Of a stretch of DNA of 64,000 bases, positions 11,771-23,600 are shown one piece after another. The notes under the pieces are model-generated. The model saw only the letters and a program-made list of their open reading frames with translations. It made no database searches and had not been told where the DNA came from. The stretch is from the NCBI GenBank assembly GCA_008933995.1, contig WARS01000011.1, positions 12,119,516-12,183,515 on the forward strand, given 5' to 3'. How positions within the stretch are numbered: the stretch's first letter is position 1; each line of letters begins with the position of its first letter. The translations under genes were made by a program, and so were the position numbers. The stretch is from Datnioides undecimradiatus (lineage: Eukaryota > Chordata > Actinopteri > Lobotiformes > Datnioididae).

Positions 11771-14700
11771 ATGGCAGGTAAGCATCCTATTCAACTACAC
11801 AGTGTGGATGTGCTTTAATGTGAGTCTGTGCACAGAACTGGTTATTAGGGTAAATTCTGCCCAGTTATAAAGACTGAATTGTAATCCTGTGTGCAGCTGT
11901 CTTGACTTGATTTCTTTATGAATTTGGGGTGTGTGGGCAGCTGCATTGAACTGTGTCTTTGTGCCCTAGAAAACAACTTCCCGCCCCTGCCTCCATTCAT
12001 CCCCTTAAAGCCATGTTTCTACCAAGACTTCAATGAGATCCCAGACCAGCGTCGCACCATGTGCAAGAGGCTCTACTATCTTTGGATCTGTGAGTGGACC
12101 TGCTGTAAAAGTTTGAACACTGCCTTTACTTGTACAACATCTTTACCGACAACTCAAAAGTCACCGTGTGTGTTGCTTGCAATGTGGTATAAGCTGTGAA
12201 CTCGTCCACTGCTTCTGGATTTTCATGTCATGTCACTTTGTTTTACCCAAAATATTATGAGCGCTAAACATCACAGACACTCCAGTGCAGCCGTGAGACC
12301 AGATTGACCAGTTTCACTGTCTGGTACAGAGCCAGTTTAATAGTTTTTCCCATTTCCTTGTGCATTTTTACGAATCATTTGACATATTGCTTCTGATATT
12401 TTTTGACATGTTTGCATTTGGTTTTGTGTTTTGAGCTCCAAAATCATCCAAAATCTGCAATCAGGTTGATTTTGAGCAAGACAGCAGAAAAATCACTATT
12501 TTGATTATTGGTCATCATTTCAGATGTTTTTTAAGCTAAATGCAAAATTTCTCTGGCTGCAGTTTCATAAATGTGAGTATTTTCTGCTTTTTATCACAAA
12601 TTGAATATCTTGAAGTTATGATCAGATAAAACCAGTTATTTGAAGACATCTTGGAGTCAATCAATTAGACCAGTAGACTAATTTATTCAAGAAAATATTA
12701 CATTAATCAAAGCAAATTAATCAATAAAAACAGTTTATCAACAGACTTTGGCGATAACAGTACATAACAGTAATGTGTCATATTGTAATATTCACATAAG
12801 CATCACGATATCTTTCCCACATAGGTTCTGCTATTTGAAATGAAGAATGTAAGTCTGGTGAAAAAGTAGATGTAGTTATTACAAAGTGTTTGGTCCCTGT
12901 AGGGTAGAAACTGTGTGATGTGTGTGCAAATCATACTGTAGATCCAGTATACATTCAGCTACTGTAGCTTTAACATAGAACTGAAAATGCAGTGCTGAGT
13001 AGAGAGTCATAGTGATTCAATCCTGCTGAATAATGAGTAAGACAGCCTGTGGGATGTTTGCCATAGAGGTTTTTCTCTGTCATGTTTCGGTCATCATCGC
13101 CCCTTCTCTGTGATGTTGACAGTGAATGCTGCCACACTGGCTGTTAATCTGATTGGCTGTCTGGCGTGGATGTGTGGAGGTGGTGGGGCGACCAACTTTG
13201 GCATGGCCATCCTGTGGCTCATCCTGTTCACCCCCTGCTCCTACGTGTGCTGGTTCAGGCCCATCTACAAGGCCTTCAAGTGAGCTGCCTCCACTCTGAC
13301 ATACTCATCATTTGTACCTGCTGTTCTGCTGAGTCGTCGCTGATGTTTGTTATTCTCTGTATGCAGGACTGACAGCTCCTTCAACTTTATGGCTTTCTTC
13401 TTCGTCTTCATGGCCCAGGTGGTGATCAGTATCATCCAGACTGTTGGCATTCCTGGCTGGGGAGTGTGGTGAGAACTTTAAAAGGAATATTATCAAACAC
13501 AGATATCATATCTGTTTAATAAGAAGTGCAAATACAAATGAGTGACAAATTAAAGAAAAAGGAGACATAAAGTTCTTTAGCAGATGTTTGCTGATGCTAA
13601 CATGTCACTACAAAATCAGCCACAGTTGTTAAGTTGGGACAAGATGTCATGGCTGCAAGGGCACTTGAGTCTTGCCTGCAAACATCTGCATTTGTTATGA
13701 TTCTTCACATATCTATTAACATTTTTCCTTAATCTTGTCACCCATCTGTATACTGTGCCAGCTTGAACACTTGAACCCTAAAACAGTGATTGCACTAACA
13801 ATTTTGAGCGTGTAGCTTTTGCATAAAGACCATTAATGTAATAGGTGTGTGATACTCACTCTTCTGTCATTCTCATCAGTGGCTGGCTGGCTACCATCAC
13901 CTTCTTCAGCACCAACATTGGCTCAGCTGTGGTTATGCTGATTCCTACCATCATGTTTACTGCTGTGGCCGTACTCTCCTTCATTGCCCTGACAAAGGTA
14001 AGTTTAGGAAGAGACCTTTCCATTAGAAAGGAATCGGGCCTAACCTATTTTTTGTTTTTGATATTTTAACACCTGCTGAGTCATTGGCAGCTCCCACATG
14101 CTTTGTGTTGTGCCACAGTGTGCAAAGTAGGCAGTCTAGCTATCATTAGCTTTATTGCTTTATCGTAGGTCCAACTGCAGTGATGGCAAATCCCCAGACT
14201 GTCAAATACTGCAGCAATGCACAGCATCTTGCCACTAAATTATCAAAATATCAACATCAAATATATTTATTTTGGTATATCAAATATACCAAAATATTAA
14301 ATATACCAAATTAAATATCATACAACAGTTTAACTAATCAGTCAAATCAGAGGCAAATTGTCTGCCTTGATGAACTTGATGAAACCCAACCAGTAGGACA
14401 GCCTCGCATCAGCTAGAGACCACAGTCCAAAATGTGAATCAGATTTTAATTTCAAAATGTGATGTATAAATATTAAATATGACTAATTTTGTTCATTACT
14501 TATATGACACTTTGCTCCTGCACTTGGCTCCTGTGGAGAGGAATATTATGTTTTGCAGCATTATTTTTAAATGTTGGGGCACCAATGGGTGTAATTACAC
14601 CAAAGTCTAAGAGATATCATTTTATTATGTCAGTGCACAGCATTTGAATCCATCTCTCTTGATATCATGAAAGCTTGCAAGTCATTAACATGGGAATCTT

Positions 14701-15155
14701 TCTGATCTGTTTTATGCATACTATCCCTTTGACGTGAACAAGGCATAATCTCTGAAGTCTCTGAGTTAAATGCAGAGTATTCAATTCTTACATGACACTA
14801 AGCAACAGCGTCTGTCACACGGCTGTCTCTACACCAATCATGTTGACTCCTGACTCCAATTGCAAAATAAATGTTGAATTTCAGTTTGACTTTATGTCTG
14901 TTAAACATTCTCTTTCCCCCATAAACACAGTAACAATGGTAAAATGCCTGTTGAAATACTTTTCAGGTTCATAACTTCTACCGTGGCAGTGGTGGCAGCC
15001 TGGGTAAGGCCCAAGAGGAGTGGGCCACCGGGGCCTGGAAGAACCCCCACGTGCAGCAGGCAGCTCAGCAGGCAGCCATGGGAGCTGCGCAGGGAGCCAT
15101 GCAGCAGAACCAGTACTCAGCAGCTCCCACCTACAACTACGACGACCCGATGTAG
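11771..15155 (+). CDS. scamp5: Secretory carrier-associated membrane protein 5
   Basis: Six coding exons, 11771-11777, 11970-12089, 13123-13279, 13367-13468, 13880-13997 and 14967-15155, join in phase to 230 aa; human SCAMP5 is 235. The first coding exon holds only ATG GCA G. The N-tail starts [20 protein letters not shown] and lacks NPF repeats, as expected for SCAMP5 rather than SCAMP1-3. Four membrane spans follow at about residues 39-61, 68-88, 105-127 and 139-161. The conserved amphipathic E-peptide [11 protein letters not shown] at 85-95 lies between spans 2 and 3. The C-tail contains [16 protein letters not shown] and a Q/A-rich stretch ending DDPM. By family, it acts in synaptic-vesicle recycling and regulated exocytosis. 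The closest alternative, SCAMP4, is shorter at the C-terminus. Which teleost paralogue (a or b) cannot be decided here. Confidence 0.95.
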
Positions 15156-18025
15156 GACAGAGGAGGGGGCCGGCTGCCGTATGGGAGAGATAAAAAGGGA
15201 TCAATTAAGAACACAATTCAGAATTAGGTGCCCTTCATTATTACACTGTACAAGCTGAATTCAAACAGAACAAAGTTATGTTTTTGCTGGAAGTGTACTT
15301 TTATTGAATTCTGACATGCGTGGAAATTAATCAGTTAAGTGAGTTCACATTTAAATCAACAGCTGGTTATTAAAAAGCTGTTGTTGGTTTTTATGTTGTT
15401 TTTTTTTAATCTCTTATGCTGCTCAATTTTAGCTGGGTGCTGTGCGTGTGTTGCTTTCCAACGGAGACACATAACATAAAACTGAAACCGAGACCCTGAG
15501 CTTCATCAGTTTATTCAGGTAGGATCATCTGTGGTCAGCAGAGTGACGTCTCTGCCTCTGCCTGTGTCACACTTTAAAAACATCTCTTTTTGACTTTTAA
15601 TGTGTTTTTTTTTATGTACTGTAGAAGCTTCATCGTTAGGAGTGTTTACTTAAAGGTCACCAAATGCCCCTCAGTTCATTAATATACTTAAATGCTGAAG
15701 CCTCACATGCAAAATGTCAAGAAAACTTTACTGAGTGATTTCAATCAAATAAATAGTTTGACAGTTTGTAATATTCGCTTTCTAGATGAGAACATGGTAT
15801 CAGTCTCATGTCTGTATCAGCATATTGTCATTTTAATTGGTCTCTAACATAATTTGAATCCAAGAACATGAACTGCAAGTGGTTTCTAGCACAAAACCTA
15901 TCAAGTAAGAGTTAAAAATGTCAAAGAAAAGCTTTCACAGCTCATGTTTTGGTGACCTGATTTTTTTTGTACTACTGATGAGAAGTTGCTCGGTGTAATT
16001 GAAGCTCTCAGCAGCATAATTCAACATTTTTTTTTCACATTGTGTGATGACAGCTTTCACATGCCCCTCAAGGGGCAAAGTTATCAGGCTTTTGTCTCTG
16101 TTTTTTCATCAGTTACACAGGGTTTATGTGTTGAGCAGGTTGATTTCAGTGAAATATATAATTATAGTATATCAAAGCGAAGCACATGCAGTATTTAGGA
16201 TTGCAGTTCATTGGATAAAACATTCCAGATTAACGTTGTACAGGTTAAAAGTGAGAGCAAACCAAAACAGTTGCAGTTTGGACATACAGTAAATATTAAT
16301 AATCATTGTTGTTGGTGGTCATAGCATTGTATGAAGTGACGGATGTCCCACCCTCCCTCTCATGGAAAATCCTCCCACTTACCCTCCATGTAAATGCTTA
16401 AATGACTACTTGTTTCTGAAGCTCTGGATTTCAGGCCTTAGTGTGTCATTCTGTGGCTGTCGGTGTTATTCTATGAGTAGGTGTAATATGACATTTATAT
16501 AAAAGAAAATAGAATAATATAAAATAATTCAAGCCAACTATTTCTTTACGAAGTGAAAGTGACCTGACGTCCCCGACGGCAATGTGTCACTCTGATCTCA
16601 GTGAAAAGATTTTCGCCTCGTGTCACTCAAGTCTTCTTTGCAAACTTCCTCGACATTCAGTAGATGGTTATTACAGTAACACAGTATTAGACTTGAAGCA
16701 GATGTGAAGATATGTATCTGAATGCTCGTTATTTCAGAACCTGTGAGTCGTCTTGTCTGATTGTGATGATGTGGTATTCAGTAGGCTGTTTGTTGTTTAA
16801 CTTTTTAGTTGTTTTTGTTTGTTTTTGTACCACCCTATTTTATGTATTTTGGATGATGTGTGGATGAGTTTGAAGCATGGGTCTGGTGTGTCTTTCCAAG
16901 GCTGAGTTGTTTTTTTGTTTTTTTATTTAAATGATTTGTTTTTGGAAATTTGAAGTGACGTTTGCACTAAGTAACCTGTTGACATCAGTGCAAACTAAAT
17001 TCACAGTGAATCACAGTGGAGCAATACTTACATATTAAACAGTAGAACAGTTAGGGCCAAGTGGGGTCCTTTGTGCAGGCTTCAAATATAACTATAAAGG
17101 GTAGTAACTACAATAATAATATTAATGGGTATGAATTGAAGGATGGGCCTGTTTTCAAGTGAACACAAACACTAGAAAAATTGATCAACTGCATAACATT
17201 TTCACCAGCAGACGCACACACCATAGTTATTAAATTTAACCCTGTAACCTGTACCATCCACGTGCTCATCTGTAAGTAAATGCACAAAAGTTTAGCTGGC
17301 GGGTTCTAGAAATTAAGTGTAAAGTATGCACAAAGACGAACAAACAAGCTACTTCTCTCTGTGTGTATTGAGTTCTCGTGGTCTGTGGTGAATTTTGGAT
17401 CGGTCCAAACTTTTCTGCCATATGTACATATGACACAGTTAATGTGATTCTAAAAAACACAGCTGTATAGTTATTGTGTAGCAGGAACTGCAGTGTCAAT
17501 ACTCTGCACTTCATCTTGCTGTAACAAAGCTTCTGAAAGTCATTCCCCATCAACTCCCCCATGTTCCCACATGTACCGTATGTTGTTTGATATGTATTAT
17601 CATGTACTATATCGTAACTAGATATAAATATATTACTATTTGAGGTGAGGTAAATATTTGCCATGGATAAAACACATTCAGTAGGAACGTGCTCTAATTC
17701 AGTGAGTGAAAACGTTTGAGGAGGCTGTGTCTCCATGAGTGAAGTAAACGAGGAATACATTTTTGTGTATTACTTTTGTATTATTTGGTTTAACCCTAAT
17801 AGATATTAAACAGTTATTGTTGCATCTTGTTTTGTATTTGATGAGTTTTCACACAAACACACACACACGCATGTCAGTGCCTCCTCTACTGTTTAACACA
17901 AATCTCAATATAAATTTCCAGGTTTCAAAGACAGAAATTCTCATTTTCTTTTCAAATCTTCCCAACTCTATGTAATACTTTCTATAAAATGTTCTAGGAA
18001 ATAAATCTGTGTCAGATGCACGGCT
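15156..18025 (+). other. scamp5: Long 3' UTR of scamp5
   Basis: About 2.8 kb of AT-rich sequence with no coding exon follows the stop. AATAAA hexamers at 15748-15753 (proximal) and 18000-18005 (distal) offer two polyadenylation choices. A 164-codon open frame on the opposite strand (17266-17760) shows no recognisable domain. Confidence 0.5.
18000..18005 (+). terminator. scamp5: Distal polyadenylation signal of scamp5
   Basis: AATAAA is seen directly. It lies 164 bases from the oppositely oriented ube2q2 signal, so the two transcripts end back to back. Confidence 0.5.
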
Positions 18026-18168
18026 TTAAGACAAGAAACATTACCTATTCAACTTCAAATTCAGACATATCTATAAGCAACAATATTACAACAGTGAAAC
18101 CTCTTAGTCTGATAAATTCTCAAAACAAATACAAGAAAACCAGTAAAACAGTGATAATCTTAAAATTC

Positions 18169-18174
18169 TTTATT
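18169..18174 (-). terminator. ube2q2: Distal polyadenylation signal of ube2q2
   Basis: TTTATT on the + strand reads AATAAA on the - strand. It would give ube2q2 a 3' UTR of about 2.4 kb, which is plausible for this gene but not proven. Confidence 0.45.
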
Positions 18175-18179
18175 CATAA

Positions 18180-20611
18180 ACTTGATGCAAGTTTACAAAT
18201 TACTGTACATGGTCAAAATTTCTTCAAATGGAAAATGAAAAAGAAAAGAAAACCAAAGCGAGCCAACGCTGCCAGACTGGATCACCTGTTTGTTGGTGCT
18301 AGAAAAATGACAAATGAGATAAATGAATCTTTTCAACACACAGTCCAGTTAGAGAAGCGTGCAAGTCAATTCACCACAGCATGACAGTCAAACTTCAATC
18401 ATCTCTTCATGTCCCCTCTGACCAGAATTTTGGCATTTTGGAAGGAGACGATGACACAATATAAAGGTTGTGTAGAGGGGGACGTTGTACTTAAACCTCC
18501 TAAAAGTTGAAACTTTCCTGTGTCACCACACAGCACGACTCACCTCCTGTGGAGGTGAGCCTGCCTCTTGATAATGATGCCAAGTAACTCTTCCCTGTCA
18601 GCCTGCCCTCAGCTTTATCAGACATGTAAAAACATGATGTGGACCAGTGTGCTGAGGAAATAAAAACACATTATTTTTGATTTTAAAATATTTAGCTCAG
18701 AATGTGTTTGTTTTTATAATTGACCTCTCCAGGCACATTGTTGCTAATTGTGCAAATATCTTCATCAGGATTATTCAAAGATCGCACACTGAAGTCAAAT
18801 CTGGTTCAGATGGTGGTAAGCATGCTACTGAAATTCTTTGAAGATGTTTCTGTAAATGTCCTCCTTCTTATATAATTCCAGTAATACTGTAAAGCTCATC
18901 ACATTTTCTGTTTTTGACATCAAATCAGTAGGGGAGTGAGCCTGAACATCAGTGGTACAGAGTGTTAATCAATCCCAGAAAAGAACCCAAAACCCAAAGC
19001 ATACATTTACAGATTCCCCTCCTAAGTATTGTTTGTTACCTGAGTTGCCATTCAAACATACTTTTGCAGACAGTGTTAACAAATTAACTGCAAAAGAGCC
19101 AACAGATTGATAGATACAGTGTGTGTCATGTAGTATGGGGAACAGCAGTACTGGTGACGTACTAGAGTATATTGCGAGGTCAAAGTTAAAACGTACAGAG
19201 TTTCAGGCCAGTTCTTATCACACTACAGATGATCTTTGTTGTTGCACATGAAGAGTGACATGGAAACACATCTGTGGTATATTATTGTGGCAAAGGAAGC
19301 CCTGCAAACGATGGATGTTCAGTCTCTGAGAGGGGATGGATCCAGCTGTGTGTAACGTCATGTAACTGGGTAGCACTTTCAAATTCAAAACTGGGCAGGA
19401 ACAAACCACTACAATCAATGTATGTCAGGAAGACGTGACATACGAATTTGCTGCAAAACTGGGCAGTGATGGAAAAAATATATATAAAAATCACATCCAA
19501 ACACCCTCTGCAAAGCCCATCCTAGCACAGTGACTGTAATCCAATCCAGCTATACTGATAACAGCGGCTGAGATGAGGCTCCTGTGCACCGTGCAGTTAA
19601 CTTTGCACTCACCGGGGTTTGTTTTCAGATTCAAACTATCCATCAACCTCTACAGCTATAATCAATAGAACGACCACGAGCCAAACAGAGCACTTGCGGG
19701 GCTGATGTATTGACAGAAATAAGGCAAAAAGAGCTTTTTTTCTTTGAAGTTAAACGTGTTCAAACTTGCAAAATGATGCCAAAATGCTCATCTCAACCTT
19801 TTCTGGTGAAAATATATCCACGTATGCCCCCCCTCTAAGATATGCAGTATGCAGATACTGAGATGTATTATGTAGTTTGGCCCTGTTTTATTATTAATCA
19901 CGGCTGGATTTGTTCACCGACAACGGTAAATCTTAGTTTGATAACAATGTAGCATTTTGATTCTGTTTGGCTTAATATTCTTCACACATTTTCAAAAGCA
20001 AAGGCTTAAAGACAGCCAGTGGTGGGTCATCTCATTTCAAAGATAAGCTTATAAAAATTGGCTCATTTAATGTTTAGGATCCTCAAATAATACAAAACCA
20101 CCAAAGAATATTTCTAAAACAATATTTGCATTAATGTACCAGTTAATTTCCAAACGAAAAAAAAGGGGGGGAAACAACTGCAGTGAATAAAAACGGGTGC
20201 AGTGAGGTGCAAATTCAAGAGCTTCAGTATCAATCTTCTTTTAAAACTCCCATTAAAAGTAGGTGTTTGTGAAGCCCACTTTGTCGAAGCAGCTAAAGAA
20301 AAAGCATTTCCCCACATTTAAAAAGGGAGAAAAGTTTTTTTTAAAAGACAAATGAGCATTTTAGAAAACAGAACTAGTGATACTCTCACATCATCCTCCT
20401 CACTAAAACACCGAGGGGAGAAGCCAAGTGATACCAGAATAAAGTCTTTCCTGGAGCAGGGTGAATGAATACTTGTCAGATGAGCCAGCGAGACGGTTTC
20501 CATGAGAAAGATGATACATCCCCAGTTAAGTCAGAGGGGGGGGGGTATTCCAAAGAAAACAAGATACTTTGACCCAAAGACATGTTCTCAGTGCATAGTG
20601 GTAGTTGCTCC
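18180..20611 (-). other. ube2q2: Presumed 3' UTR of ube2q2
   Basis: The stretch between the ube2q2 stop and the distal AATAAA holds no recognised exon. It has short homopolymers (G-rich at 20526-20535, A/G-rich near 20158-20171). Open frames on either strand are short and lack known motifs. Confidence 0.45.
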
Positions 20612-23600
20612 TTATCCGTCCTCTTTAGGTGGTGTGTACCAGCCTGTAAAAGCAGAAAGAAAAAAAACTCTTGGCCAACAGATTCATACCACCTTGTGTT
20701 TACTGAGCCACAACCATTCTGAAATATTTACTCACCATTCTTTTCATGAATCTGCACAAGGGATTTGTATGACTGTTGTGCTCTGGCAAGATTGTACTGG
20801 TTCTGAAAAACAATTAATGTTGTTTTAGATGCACAGAAATTGCTCGCCAAGCAGCAGGAACTACGTGAACAATCACTGAATAACACAGAAAGCTTCCCGG
20901 TTCACTTGTAGGGAGAATATTCTATTGCGATTTATTGCCCATCTTTCCAGCTCTCCCATAATTCTATGTCATTTTCCCATAACTGGCTCCAATAAAGGCA
21001 CAAAAAGGCCAATTTAAATGTAACTCTGTCAATATGAGGTTTGTGAAAATAGCCTCTACAGGGTCGCTCCTCTGTAGTAATGGCAGACAAAGTTAGACAG
21101 AAAATAGAACATTTCGACACATACAGAGGGGTAACAAGAGAAGGGGCATATTTATTGAGAGAAGGTGTATGTAAGTGTATTAAATGTCTACAGGCCTCAG
21201 TATCCTTCAAAGTGCATGTTCATTCATCATTGAACAGCACCTGAAACCCCCTCCCTTGTCGCCCCCCCCCAGTTTACCACCTATCATGGGTACAACTGTG
21301 TCCACCATGATGAAAGCCTTTGATAAGAAACGGTCCCCACGTCTTCCTGACTGGCTGCATTTAGAGCATTCATCTTTCTCTCACTGACAGCAGGCTTTTC
21401 TCCTCTCTGTCAGGAGTCGCCATTCAAAACAGCTAAAAATTGCTTTTGCCTTTCAAAGCTGCCAAACAACATGCTGAGAACTGACTGATGGCACAAATTA
21501 CCTTATTGGCTCCAAACTGCACTCTGGCTTTTCCTTTAACCAAAGTTGCATTTATCTGCATAATGACAGACTCTATGGAATAGGCACTGCTCCAGCCCTG
21601 GAGGAAAAAAAACAACAAAACACACATAACTCTATATTAGGTTTTAAGGACGTTAAGGAAAATTATGTCTCACGATGCATCAAATTCATTTACAAACCTG
21701 TTTTGTGAGAAGTTCCATGCACAAGGCTCCTCCTCCAAGAACATAACTGAAATGGAAACAAAAAATATTCAGCATTAAGGATGAGTATTTAATGTTATAT
21801 ATTAAAGCAGGTGTTTACATTTGATCAAGAAAGCATTCACTTGACCTTTTGCAAATTTGCTGTGCTTCAAATTGATTTGATATTATTTTGATTTACTTTG
21901 TGGGAGAGATTAAAATTTTTGCATAGAGGCACTCTAAATTGAAAAACTGTTGTGAAAACAACTTCCTGTTCTACCAAGAAATCCAACCATTACTTTCCAG
22001 GATAAATTGTTCATTGTTTTTTAACAATCAGAACCCTTGAAGAATCTGCAGGCTTTGAGCTGCAAAGTGTAGTTGCATCAGTGTTCAGGCATTGGATGAA
22101 CTGCCAAAAAGTCCTGTTTAAATGTATTTGATTGCCAAATTTGCACTGGTTTATGCTAATATTTACTTTTAGGAGTCAGAGACAATTATTTGCAGCCAGT
22201 CAGAAGCAAACCACATACTCTAGACTATGTAATAGTAACATAACATGAATTAAGCACACTCTGCACCTAAAATCATTAAGTGATTCATTAAGCTGATCAG
22301 CTTTGAAAGCAAGTATCATTGCATCAGAAACAGCTGCAAGCACATCATATGATGTAAAACCCTTCGAGCAGTTTTGCCACGTTTGTGTTTTTCCATTTTC
22401 ATCAATTAACACTGCGGGTAAATCTCTCCCAACAAAGTCCCAAAAATTGTGCGCACAACAAATGTGGACAAAGTCCTGGCGAGTGAAGACTTTCTTCAGA
22501 GCATTTTATATGCAAACTGTGAAGGGGGAGATCACTACACACTCACCCTCCGGATAGCACAGGTGAGACAACCCGTACAAAAGGTGGGTCAAAAGGAAAA
22601 TTATCCTGTTGCATAAAGAAAAAAAAACTTGAGTGACAAGAAAACTCTTATCTTCAAACAACCGACAAATATTATCACAGGACTCACTTTATAAGAGAAA
22701 TTGAGCAGAATGTAGTCGACTCCTTCCTTTTCTTTTAAGACCTGCAAGTCACTATGTAATGGACTATCTGGGTCTACCCTGTAATTAAGAAAAACAAGTC
22801 AAACCACAGAAAACGCAAAATATCACACGACATTCACAAAGTTGGAAAAAATGTAAAAGCAAATGAATGTGAGAACTTACGTCCTTAACTTGACATGCCA
22901 TTCATAAAGGCTGTCACTGACTAGTTCGACTGAATAAATACCTGTGAAACAAAGACGAACACAGAGCTTTACTTCAATCTGCTGGTAAGTTGTTAAAACA
23001 ATAGCAGTCACCTCTGTAGAAGAATGTGTCATTGTAGTCACCCGTCTTGTAACTCTGTGATCTATAGATCTCCCTGAGTTCCTTCATTAGGCGGTCTGAA
23101 GCTTGCACAGAGCCAGACACTGCACCCTGCAACATAAATCGCAAAGGTGAATCAAAAAGATGTAAGGACACCAGAGGCACAGGTACAAAGCCATGGAGAC
23201 TAAAACTATGTTGACTTGGCGCCTGTACATCTAATTCATCACATATTCCTGTAAACTCTTTGCATCAGACATCAACTGTCAGACAGATTATTTACCTAAT
23301 CAATGAAATAGCGAAATACACAAATATCCTAAAGAGCACTCTTGTTATATTTCATGTTTGTCTCATTTTTTCTCCCACAGCCTACTCTTTGAAAAATGTG
23401 TGTATACATGCTCTGAAATACATATTCTTTCTTTATAAATTCCAGTTCATAATATATCTGGACAAATCTAAATAAATCCAGCAGTTTTGATCAGTTCACT
23501 GTTGCATTAGGTTTGGATCTTTTCCCAAACTACAGTCGAGTGTTTTGTTCCTGTCTGTAAAAATTTTCAGGACTGCGACTTCGGGATACGAGCGGGCATC

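Noticed and set aside
17266..17760. 164-codon open frame on the - strand
   Set aside because: It lies antisense to the scamp5 3' UTR, has no domain, signal or splice context, and its composition is low-complexity AT-rich sequence.
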